A DNA stretch of 16,679 nucleotides from UBA2336 sp964538575 (GTDB lineage: Bacteria > Bacteroidota > Bacteroidia > Cytophagales > Cyclobacteriaceae): NCBI GenBank assembly GCA_964538575.1, contig CAZIGG010000068.1:1-16679 (forward strand), given 5' to 3'. Numbering within the stretch: position 1 is the stretch's first letter; every line of letters begins with the position of its first letter. The notes beneath the pieces were generated by a model. It searched no databases. It had not been told where the DNA came from and saw only the letters and a program-made list of their open reading frames with translations. The position numbers were made by a program, and so were the translations under genes. Shown here piece by piece: positions 1-6,302 of the stretch.

Positions 1-1035
1 CGAAATTGTTCTTATTATTATTCCCCATTTCTTATTCTCAATTTTAAAATCTCTCCTGAGAGCTTTCTTGTCAATCACTCTCAAGTCACCAAATGTCTTG
101 TCGTCTAACTTAAAAAGGTCTCCCTCAAAGTCCTTTTCCAACACTTTATTGTCAAGTATGTACACGACATTATTCTCGTTGTCAGAGGACGGTACAGCCT
201 TTAGGTAATCCTTTGATTTAGATTTCAAATAGTTCCAATACTTATTTCTTGCAAAATCTTTTGTGAAAATATAAATGACTCCATTCTTTCCCTCTGGTCC
301 AATAATTCGAATTGCTGTAGTGTCTTTAAAAACTGTAATAAAAGCAATTTCAGTTGGCTCATACGATGGCAGTACGCCTCTATTTACCCTTATGCTGTCG
401 AGAAAGAAAATAGGCTCTTTGTCAGGCTCTTTAAAAACAGTAGTAGGGTTGTTAAAAAGTCCATAACAGGATAGCACGAGGTCTACACCCTCAATTGGCT
501 TGTCATCATAGTGCTTTTCATTGATCGGGAATTGTGGCTGAATGGTTTTATCGATCTTGACATAAAAGGATATTGTATCATTTGAAAATTCCCAATAGTC
601 GGAACAACCTCTCGAATTCCACTTATCTTTGAATTCAGGGTATATGATAAAGACGTCTCTTAACTTTAATGTCTTCATATCAATGATTGAACCATTTGGT
701 AGTTTACCTTGAAAATCCTTAGTCAATCTTATTTTACCCACATAGTCAGATTGGTTTCCTTTTTGAAAAATCAGTCCAGGATATTGATCTGAAGAATATC
801 CTTCTCCATTTGTAAATCTGCTATCCTGACCATAACAATTTTTAGGTAAATCCATTTCTTCAAGGCTAACTACTTTGAAGTCCTTGGCAAGGTTCCGGAT
901 ATCGGTCAGAGTTGTCCTGCAAAGCGTAAACCCCGAAATGCTAATCTGCTTTATTGGGGCGGAGTCATTTACTCCTTGAGATAAACCTATTGTCGTTGTG
1001 ACTAAAATTATAACTATTATGGTATTATATCTCAT
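1..1035 (-). CDS. Secreted hypothetical protein with two TonB-plug-like modules (partial, C-terminus off the window)
   Basis: An open frame of 345 codons runs from an ATG at 1035 to base 1 with no stop, so the C-terminus is missing. The N-terminus (MRYNTIIVIILVTTTIGLSQ) looks like a signal peptide, suggesting periplasmic or surface location. Residues about 210-260 match the end of a TonB-dependent receptor plug domain: FLDSIRVN followed by EIAFITVFKDTTA, then GPEGKNGVIYIFTK, like the family pattern 'I.sI.VLKD..A..iyG..G.NGVI.ItTK'. Residues about 288-345 look like a second, more divergent copy: VVYILDNK, then FGDLRVIDKKA, then KKWGIIIRT. No beta-barrel is visible in the part seen. The first 200 residues are unrecognised; the stretch TTLTDIRNLAKDFK near residue 41 looks like a small repeated domain of Bacteroidota secreted proteins, but I cannot name it. 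Function is unknown. The stretch is AT-rich compared with the genes to its right. Confidence 0.75.
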   Translation of the reverse strand, partial: MRYNTIIVIILVTTTIGLSQGVNDSAPIKQISISGFTLCRTTLTDIRNLAKDFKVVSLEEMDLPKNCYGQDSRFTNGEGYSSDQYPGLIFQKGNQSDYVGKIRLTKDFQGKLPNGSIIDMKTLKLRDVFIIYPEFKDKWNSRGCSDYWEFSNDTISFYVKIDKTIQPQFPINEKHYDDKPIEGVDLVLSCYGLFNNPTTVFKEPDKEPIFFLDSIRVNRGVLPSYEPTEIAFITVFKDTTAIRIIGPEGKNGVIYIFTKDFARNKYWNYLKSKSKDYLKAVPSSDNENNVVYILDNKVLEKDFEGDLFKLDDKTFGDLRVIDKKALRRDFKIENKKWGIIIRTIS

Positions 1036-1084
1036 GTCAGTCTTCTCAAAATTATGGTTGCTAACACCAGAATATAGTTAGAAC

Positions 1085-1204
1085 TCATCTCAAAAATAGT
1101 CTGGTCATTCCGAGGAACGAGGAATCTTCAAATTTCGCATGTTCTGTATGTTCGAAGATCCCTCGTTCCTCGGGATGACCGCATTATGAGTATTTTTGAG
1201 ATGA
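1085..1204. repeat. Long imperfect inverted repeat (REP/MITE-like hairpin)
   Basis: The outer arms, 1085-1098 and 1191-1204, are perfect 14-base inverted copies (TCATCTCAAAAATA and its complement). Inner arms 1103-1129 and 1154-1180 match at 25 of 27 positions and contain the CCGAGGAACGAGG core. A 24-base unpaired centre separates them. It lies between two genes and holds no reading frame of its own. Sequences of the form 'GTCAT-CCGAG-GAACGAGG-ATCTTC' recur as intergenic palindromes in many Bacteroidota genomes, to my recollection. Both strands could fold, so it may also stop transcription or stabilise a 3' end. There are no other copies in this window. Confidence 0.8.
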
Positions 1205-1262
1205 CTTGTAGTTATTAAGCCATACTGCCGTTATATCGAAGATAACAAAAAATCCATTTCCT

Positions 1263-1283
1263 TCTGGCCGATATTATCACCGA
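1263..1283. repeat. Flanking repeat, copy 1 (downstream of the toxin gene)
   Basis: This 21-base sequence starts TCTGGCCG and ends TCACCGA. It matches the sequence at 1909-1929 at 17 of 21 positions, in the same orientation. It is followed directly by CCGGC, so GCCG and CGGC can pair across it. The two copies bracket the toxin-antitoxin pair. Confidence 0.45.
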
Positions 1284-1321
1284 CCGGCAAACGCTATGCA
1301 TAACCGGATTGTAGTGTGCGG

Positions 1322-1643
1322 CTATCGCACCAGCTTAAATATTTTAACCAAATTTTTATCAACGTTAGCTAATTCATCTTGCAATAGATTACCAAGTTTA
1401 CCAATCACCAAATCTTTATCGATTGTGGTGAGTTTACTTAATCTTATCAATGATGTCCGTTTGAGTCCGTTTGATTGTGAAGGTTCGATTTTTACATCAA
1501 AGTCTTCTTGCCATTTTAACTGAGTTGTTATAAATGAAACGGTTATGTCGGATTCACATTCCACCAGTATGAGCGCTGGTCTATTTTTTATTCCTGAAAG
1601 GTCTGTAATGGAAACGGAATAGTACAATGTCACCCTTATTCAT
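1322..1643 (-). pseudogene. MazF/PemK-family toxin, frameshifted near its N-terminus
   Basis: Most of the gene encodes a MazF/PemK-type endoribonuclease fold: TDLSGIKNRPALILVE, then FITTQLK, then NGLKRTSLIRLSKLTTIDKDLV and a GKLGNLLQDEL helix. The family normally begins 'GDIVLV-FPFTDLS'. Here MNKGDIVLFRF starts at an ATG at 1643 that overlaps the antitoxin stop (ATGA). It sits 8 bases after AAGGAG, but that frame ends at a TAG at 1581-1583 after 20 codons. The rest of the toxin lies in the +1 frame, readable only from a GTG at 1633, which gives a meaningless N-terminus (VTLYYSVSI) lacking the first strand. A loss of two bases (or gain of one) near 1605-1613 explains this. It is probably inactive, unless the frameshift is a sequencing error or is read through by frameshifting. 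Confidence 0.75.
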
Positions 1644-1867
1644 TTATATTTCTCCTTTAGATCGTTGACAGAATACAGATCCTCCTCTTCTTCCAGAAAT
1701 CTGAAAGCTTCTGAGTCCAATACTAATTTTTGAATTCCTTCAGTCATTAGCTGATTCTCAATTCTATTCAATAGAAATTCTGCAAAATCCGACACTTCTT
1801 TTATCTTTTGGTCAGGAAGCTTAGTCAAGTTGTCAATTGTTTTCTTTATTAACGTCTCTCTGGTCAT
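1640..1867 (-). CDS. Type II antitoxin, DUF2281-like
   Basis: This 75-residue protein begins MTRETLIKKTIDNLTKLPDQ. The segment at residues about 13-36, with KLPDQKIKEVSDFAEFLL, matches the helix typical of DUF2281/VapB-like antitoxins ('LP...i.Ev.dFaeFL'). The acidic tail, FRFLEEEEDLYSVNDLKEKYK, resembles the toxin-binding C-termini of such antitoxins. It is expected to bind and neutralise the MazF/PemK-like toxin encoded immediately downstream and probably to repress the operon. Its TGA overlaps the toxin ATG (ATGA at 1643-1640), a sign of translational coupling. The antitoxin looks intact while the toxin is frameshifted, so it may now be a solitary antitoxin. No clear promoter is seen upstream. 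Confidence 0.75.
   Translation of the reverse strand: MTRETLIKKTIDNLTKLPDQKIKEVSDFAEFLLNRIENQLMTEGIQKLVLDSEAFRFLEEEEDLYSVNDLKEKYK
1652..1657 (-). promoter_or_regulatory. Shine-Dalgarno sequence that decides the toxin start
   Basis: AAGGAG on the minus strand, inside the antitoxin's last codons, lies 8 bases before the ATG at 1643. This supports that ATG, not the GTG at 1633, as the original toxin start. Such a clear site is notable because Bacteroidota often lack strong Shine-Dalgarno sequences. Confidence 0.6.
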
Positions 1868-1908
1868 CTCTTAAATTTTAGTTTCAATTTAATGAAAATT
1901 CTATTGCC

Positions 1909-1929
1909 TCTGGCCGGTGGTGTCACCGA
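1909..1929. repeat. Flanking repeat, copy 2 (upstream of the antitoxin gene)
   Basis: This is the partner of 1263-1283, with a 17 of 21 match in the same orientation, 646 bases away. It contains GCCGGTGGTGTCACC, whose centre is nearly self-complementary (GGTG...CACC). It lies between the antitoxin and the M28 peptidase gene. Confidence 0.45.
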
Positions 1930-1959
1930 ATTGTACAGGATGCGTCTTTGCAATCATTA

Positions 1960-3441
1960 TTATTTCCCATACAATTTCTTCGCCTCAGCCTCAAACTTAT
2001 CACCCGCCTTCCAAACCGGTGCTTTTGGCATGTTGGCTAACAGGTAATTCGTGTATACATACGCCCTGAAATATTTAATCAGGTAATCAAAATCCAATGA
2101 ACCAACTTCATCCGCGGGCTGGTGATAATATTTCATCAGCTCTGCATCGAATGCGCTCGTACCCGGGGCAAAATTGATTGCCGGAACGCCTTTCTTAGCG
2201 AAGTTATAGTTATCCGAGCGCTCGTAGAGATTTTGTTCAGGAACCGGGTCAACCATTGCTTTTAATCCGAATGCCTGGCAGGCTTTTGCTATCTCAGGCT
2301 CCGCAGTCGTACGCTCCATACCAATTACAGTAGCAATTGTTTTGTCGTTATAGCCCGCGCCATCACAATTGAAGTTAAATACGGTTTGCTTTAAAGGAAT
2401 CAGCGGATGATCAGCATACCATGAGCTGCCCAGTAAACCGGCTTCTTCTGCTGTTAATGCTAATAAAAGCACAGATCGCTTCTGCGGATACCTGCCAAAG
2501 AAACGTGCTGTTTCCATCATCCCTACGGTTCCGATCGCGTTGTCGCGGGCACCATTGTAAATGGAGTCTTCCTGGCCAGGCTTCTTGGTAACCCCTACGT
2601 GATCATAGTGCGCAGAGATAACAATGTATTCGTTTTTCAGAACCGGATCTGTTCCTTCCACTATACCGGCAACATTTCTTCCGGTAAAGTATTTTACTTT
2701 AGAACCTGCTGCTTTCAAACTTCCTTTTCCGGATTTAATTTCCTTTAATGCATTCAGCGCAGCGACATCGCTGTTCTTCATCCAGAAATGAGGAACTCCG
2801 GCAGTTTCCTTTTTCAATGCAGTTCTGGGTGTTCCCAAAAATCCGGCAAGATTTTGCCATGGAATTCCGGGAATTGCATTGATCTCCACTAAAGCTACTC
2901 CGCCAAACTCTTTGGTCAGTGCATTCTTGGATGCAGCTTCCGTCATGAACGCACGCATGATATTCGGATCATCGGCAGTACCGGCAAAGGCTACAACAAT
3001 TTTTCCATTTACGTCAGTTTTTTCAAAATCCGTCCGAGAGCCATAGCCTACAAAAGCAATTGCCCCGGAAACGTCAACATCCTCACCGCCTAACTGGACA
3101 ACATCTTCTTTCAGCCTGAACGTATTGCCGTCAACGACAAATTCAATAACCGTTGGCGGAGTTGTCTTTTGAAATTCGACCGTCTGAAAATATTTATCGT
3201 TCGTACCCGGTGCAGGCTTAATGCCCCATTGTTTGAAATTGGAAGCAATGTAATTAGCGGCAATTTCCAACTCAGGCGAACCGGTATTCCGGCCGCGCAT
3301 TTCATCCGATGCTAAGAACGTAAGATGAGCTTCTGCGTCACCTTTAGTCACCAGGTTGGTTATTTCGCCAACCGGGTTCTTTTGAGCTGTTACACAAAGT
3401 GTTACAAGAAGTCCAAAAAGACTTAAGAATAGGTTTTTCAT
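1960..3441 (-). CDS. M28 family zinc metallopeptidase (secreted aminopeptidase-like)
   Basis: The protein has 493 residues counted from the ATG at 3441. That start gives a clean signal peptide (MKNLFLSLFGLLVTLCVTAQ). The longer frame from 3501 adds 20 residues that begin inside the terminator hairpin of the upstream gene, so it was rejected. The M28 two-zinc centre is complete: His278 in SAHYDHVG, bridging Asp300 in GARDNAIG, Glu332/Glu333 in TAEEAG, Asp360 in NCDGAG and His440 in YYHQPADEV. Residues about 120-250 form the inserted protease-associated-type region common in this family. It should release N-terminal amino acids or process peptides in the periplasm or outside the cell. The exact substrate cannot be told from sequence. 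It lies downstream of glutamine synthetase on the same strand but is separated by a strong terminator, so it probably has its own promoter. Confidence 0.92.
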   Translation of the reverse strand: MKNLFLSLFGLLVTLCVTAQKNPVGEITNLVTKGDAEAHLTFLASDEMRGRNTGSPELEIAANYIASNFKQWGIKPAPGTNDKYFQTVEFQKTTPPTVIEFVVDGNTFRLKEDVVQLGGEDVDVSGAIAFVGYGSRTDFEKTDVNGKIVVAFAGTADDPNIMRAFMTEAASKNALTKEFGGVALVEINAIPGIPWQNLAGFLGTPRTALKKETAGVPHFWMKNSDVAALNALKEIKSGKGSLKAAGSKVKYFTGRNVAGIVEGTDPVLKNEYIVISAHYDHVGVTKKPGQEDSIYNGARDNAIGTVGMMETARFFGRYPQKRSVLLLALTAEEAGLLGSSWYADHPLIPLKQTVFNFNCDGAGYNDKTIATVIGMERTTAEPEIAKACQAFGLKAMVDPVPEQNLYERSDNYNFAKKGVPAINFAPGTSAFDAELMKYYHQPADEVGSLDFDYLIKYFRAYVYTNYLLANMPKAPVWKAGDKFEAEAKKLYGK

Positions 3442-3478
3442 GAGGTTTTTAAATTTTTCGATGAACAAGCTACAATAA

Positions 3479-3510
3479 AAAAGCGGACTGTTTTTCAACA
3501 ATCCGCTTTT
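3479..3510 (-). terminator. Rho-independent-type terminator of the glutamine synthetase gene
   Basis: On the minus strand, AAAAGCGGATTG and CAGTCCGCTTTT form a 12-base-pair stem (one G-T pair) around an 8-base loop, followed by further Ts. It begins 23 bases after the glutamine synthetase stop codon and precedes the M28 gene start by about 38 bases. Confidence 0.85.
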
Positions 3511-3532
3511 CCTTTAGGTTTAGGTAAATTAC

Positions 3533-5695
3533 TTAGCGAAGAAACAAAAGTTCCCGGTACTTTACAAGCGGCCAGTCCTCATCGTCCACTAATAATTCCA
3601 GTTTATCTACCGCATCGCGGATTTCTTCAAAATATTTCTCCTTGATGTTCTTGCAGTAGCCGGCAGCACGCTTGTGCGTGTCGGTGAGCTTGTTCAACCG
3701 TTTGCGCTCCTCTATCATTTCGTGCACATTGGTTTTAATAATTTCAATGTATCCCGACATTTCCCGGATCGTCTTCACAACCGCCTTATTATCCACACCC
3801 AGCCCTTTCAAACCATTCGCATTCACGATAAGCTTGTTCTGGTACGCTATGGCCGTTGGAATAATGTGGTTAATTGCCAAATCGCCCATCACACGCGCTT
3901 CAATCTGCACCTTCTTGATGTAGCTTTCCAGCGCAATTTCCAGGCGGGCCTCAAGTTCTTTATGCGTAAGCACGTTGTGCTTTTCAAAAATCTTAACCGA
4001 CTTAGGCGTTAAATAGGCATCAATTGCATCTACCGCATTTTTCTTGTTGGAAAGTCCGCGTTTTGCTGCCTCTTTCACCCAGCTTTCCGAATAACCATCG
4101 CCTTCAAAGCGAATGGTTTTTGATTCCTTGATGTATTTGCGCAGGATGTTTACAATCGCGAGACGCTTTTCAGTTCCTTTCTCGATTTCCTTCTCAACTG
4201 CTTCGTAGAACAAGGTCAGTTGATCCGCAACAATCAGGTTTAAGGCTGTCATCGGTGTTGCACAATTGTCGCTTGAGCCTACTGCCCGGAATTCAAATTT
4301 ATTTCCGGTGAAGGCAAAAGGAGAAGTGCGGTTACGATCGGTGTTATCCAGAATGATTTCCGGAATGCGGTCGATACCCAGCTTCATATACATGTTATCG
4401 CCTTTTTCGATCTTGATGTTACCGTTCTTTTCAAGCTCGTCAAGCACCGCGCTCATTTGTGAGCCTAAGAATGTTGACATGATGGCCGGAGGCGCCTCAT
4501 TTGCCCCGAGGCGGAAGTCGTTACCCGCAGTCGCGATACTGGCACGCAACAGATCAGCATGTTCGTGAACCGCCTTTACGGTTGTTACGAAAAAGGTCAG
4601 GAACATTAAGTTATCACGGGCGCTGCTGGATGGCGCAAACAGGTTTACACCCGTATCGGTAATCAGCGACCAGTTATTATGCTTTCCGTTTCCGTTTACG
4701 CCAGCGAAGGGTTTCTCATGGAACAATACTTTCAGGTGATGCTTTTCAGCCACGCGGGCCATCAAATCCATCAACAACTGGTTGTGGTCGTTGGCCACGT
4801 TTACTTCCTCAAACAGGGGCGCTACTTCAAACTGGCTTGGCGCCACTTCATTGTGACGGGTGCGCAACGGAATACCCACCTTCCAGGCCTCGATCTCAAA
4901 TTCTTTCATGAAATCATAAACCCGTGGCGGAATTGAACCGAAATAATGATCCTCCAACTGCTGCCCGCGTGCAGGCGCATGACCAAAGACAGTCCGGCCA
5001 CCCATTACCAGGTCAGGGCGAGCCATGAACAAGGCTTCATCCACCACAAAATATTCCTGTTCACACCCCAGGGATGCGTTTACTTTCTGAATGTCTTTGT
5101 CAAACAGTTGGCAAACCTTTACCGCTGCATTGTCGACTGCCAAAAGAGCTTTCAGCAACGGGCCCTTAGAGTCAAGCAATTCACCCGTGTAGGAGACAAA
5201 AATTGTCGGGATGCACAACGTCTTACCATAAATAAACATCGGTGACGATGGGTCCCAGGCTGTATAGCCACGGGCCTCAAACGTGCTGCGGATACCCCCG
5301 TTCGGGAAAGAAGAAGCATCGGGCTCCTGCTGAACAAGCTCTCCGCCTTTAAATTTTTCAATACCGGCAAGTCCGTCAAAGAAAGCATCGTGCTTTTCCG
5401 CAGTGCCGCCCGTTAACGGCTGAAACCAGTGTGTAAAATGCGTTGCCCCTTTTGCCAATGCCCAGGTTTTAACCGCAACAGCAACGGCATCTGCAGTTAC
5501 CGTGTCGATTTTCTCGCCATTTTTGATAGACTGACTGACCTGCTTAAAAACATCGGATGAAAGGGTTATTTTCATTTGGCTTAATCCGAAGGTGTTCTCG
5601 CCAAAGAAGTCGGAAGCTTTAGCCGAAGGAAACTCTACATGAATTTTCGGCCGGTTACTGAGCTGCTCCAGAGCCCGGAATCGCAAATGCGCCAT
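3533..5695 (-). CDS. glnN: Glutamine synthetase type III
   Basis: This 720-residue protein matches the large type III (GlnN) class, which is typically around 700-730 residues and is the usual form in Bacteroidota. It makes glutamine from glutamate, ammonia and ATP in the cytoplasm. Visible signatures are LGCEQEYF at 209-216 with a metal-binding glutamate, the RTRHNEVAPSQFE stretch at 278-290, NGNGKHNNWS at 334-343 and RLGANEAPPA at 395-404. The N-terminal RFRALEQL and HFTHWFQPLTGGTAEKHD (residues 86-103) are also characteristic of type III. The C-terminal third is the helical extension of this class. The ATG at 5695 is the first in frame with the conserved N-terminus. The gene stands alone on its strand with its own terminator. 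The 5' leader holds a palindrome and a hairpin, described separately. Confidence 0.96.
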   Translation of the reverse strand: MAHLRFRALEQLSNRPKIHVEFPSAKASDFFGENTFGLSQMKITLSSDVFKQVSQSIKNGEKIDTVTADAVAVAVKTWALAKGATHFTHWFQPLTGGTAEKHDAFFDGLAGIEKFKGGELVQQEPDASSFPNGGIRSTFEARGYTAWDPSSPMFIYGKTLCIPTIFVSYTGELLDSKGPLLKALLAVDNAAVKVCQLFDKDIQKVNASLGCEQEYFVVDEALFMARPDLVMGGRTVFGHAPARGQQLEDHYFGSIPPRVYDFMKEFEIEAWKVGIPLRTRHNEVAPSQFEVAPLFEEVNVANDHNQLLMDLMARVAEKHHLKVLFHEKPFAGVNGNGKHNNWSLITDTGVNLFAPSSSARDNLMFLTFFVTTVKAVHEHADLLRASIATAGNDFRLGANEAPPAIMSTFLGSQMSAVLDELEKNGNIKIEKGDNMYMKLGIDRIPEIILDNTDRNRTSPFAFTGNKFEFRAVGSSDNCATPMTALNLIVADQLTLFYEAVEKEIEKGTEKRLAIVNILRKYIKESKTIRFEGDGYSESWVKEAAKRGLSNKKNAVDAIDAYLTPKSVKIFEKHNVLTHKELEARLEIALESYIKKVQIEARVMGDLAINHIIPTAIAYQNKLIVNANGLKGLGVDNKAVVKTIREMSGYIEIIKTNVHEMIEERKRLNKLTDTHKRAAGYCKNIKEKYFEEIRDAVDKLELLVDDEDWPLVKYRELLFLR

Positions 5696-5729
5696 AATAG
5701 TGGTTGTAGTTAGGAACTAATTCGGGCGT

Positions 5730-5770
5730 AAATCTATAGATTTTTAATGTTACAGGGTTAAAAATGACCC
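5730..5770 (-). promoter_or_regulatory. Palindrome and small hairpin in the glnN leader
   Basis: AAATCTATAGATTT at 5730-5743 is a perfect 14-base palindrome. At 5755-5770, GGGTTA and TGACCC can form a 6-base-pair hairpin (one G-T pair). Both lie 35-75 bases upstream of the glnN start. They could be an operator or leader structure for nitrogen control. I know of no factor that binds this sequence. Confidence 0.3.
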
Positions 5771-5828
5771 TCTTTTTGCAAAAAATATGTCGGTTTTTAT
5801 AAAAGTCGGGTGAAAAATAAATCAAACT

Positions 5829-5860
5829 CAAACTATACTCTTACCAACGCCTGAAACCAA
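5829..5860 (-). promoter_or_regulatory. Possible glnN promoter (Bacteroidota type)
   Basis: On the minus strand, TTG (5860-5858) is followed 20 bases later by TATAGTTTG (5837-5829). This is one base longer than the TAnnTTTG box used by the Bacteroidota primary sigma factor. It would give a leader of roughly 125 bases. The match is imperfect. Confidence 0.3.
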
Positions 5861-5931
5861 CCGGTAGCTGTTTGTTGGATTTATTATCCGGGAATGTTCG
5901 TGTTGCACACCTGTTGCATGGGTTTTTGATT

Positions 5932-5939
5932 TACTTTTG
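5932..5939 (+). promoter_or_regulatory. -7-like box TACTTTTG before the Cys-rich protein gene
   Basis: TACTTTTG fits the Bacteroidota -7 pattern TAnnTTTG exactly. It ends only 4 bases before the GTG start at 5944, which would make the transcript nearly leaderless. No TTG stands at the usual 19-21 base distance; the nearest, at 5914-5916, is 15 bases away. Confidence 0.35.
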
Positions 5940-5943
5940 AACC

Positions 5944-6249
5944 GTGAAAGCATTCTGTTTTATTTTCAGCCTGTATACATTAGCGCTTGCCTTTACGCCT
6001 TGCGCAGATGGTTTTTGTGCAGGAGATGAACAGCATCAATCATCAGTGGCACATGAGGATGAAAAAACAGAAGACCTCTGTTCCTCCTTTTGTATTTGCA
6101 CGTGTTGCGGGTATTCTGCGGCAGAGTTTAATCTTTCGATATTGAAATCAGCGGTAATACCTGCATCGGCATTGCCCGGCTCCTTCTACAAAACTCCATT
6201 CATTTCTGATTTTAGCATCGATTTCTGGCAGCCGCCAAGGATAGGTTGA
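5944..6249 (+). CDS. Small secreted Cys/His-rich protein (DUF6660-like)
   Basis: This 101-residue protein starts at GTG, the only start available because a stop codon lies two codons upstream. Residues 1-20 form a signal peptide (VKAFCFIFSLYTLALAF). The mature part has CADGFC, a His- and acid-rich stretch (DEQHQSSVAHEDEKTED), then CSSFCICTCCG, and ends in FSIDFWQPPRIG. The arrangement, especially the FCxCxCCG cluster and the C-terminal 'WQPP-I' end, resembles the DUF6660 family of small Bacteroidota proteins found before TonB-dependent receptors. I base this on memory of the pattern. The clustered Cys and His suggest metal binding in the periplasm. It ends 53 bases before the receptor start, so the two are likely co-transcribed and may work on the same substrate. 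Its biochemical function is unknown. Confidence 0.7.
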   Translation: MKAFCFIFSLYTLALAFTPCADGFCAGDEQHQSSVAHEDEKTEDLCSSFCICTCCGYSAAEFNLSILKSAVIPASALPGSFYKTPFISDFSIDFWQPPRIG

Positions 6250-6302
6250 TAAACAGTCCGGTTAACGGACAGATTTCCTGTTTTCATCAATCTAAAATTC
6301 AC

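Noticed and set aside
1036..1321. Integron-like attC sites, suggested by GTTAT...ATAAC and other short inverted repeats
   Set aside because: No RYYYAAC/GTTRRRY pair in the right layout and no integrase in the window; the short stems could arise by chance in AT-rich DNA.
1296..1523. Plus-strand reading frame of 75 residues over the toxin gene
   Set aside because: It is antisense to the toxin, has no recognisable motif, and its codons mirror the toxin frame.
1322..1633. A 103-residue complete toxin protein from the GTG at 1633
   Set aside because: Its first residues (VTLYYSVSI) do not fit the MazF family, while another frame from the ATG at 1643 does. The start is better explained by a frameshift.
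3442..3501. N-terminal extension of the M28 peptidase
   Set aside because: It starts within the terminator hairpin of the upstream gene and puts 20 extra residues before an ideal signal peptide.
3672..5245. Several plus-strand frames of 80-112 residues opposite glutamine synthetase
   Set aside because: They are antisense shadows of a strongly conserved gene, with no start signals or family features.
6246..6302. TTG start of the TonB-dependent receptor, overlapping the previous stop
   Set aside because: The ATG at 6303 begins a standard signal peptide; the extra 19 residues look like untranslated sequence.
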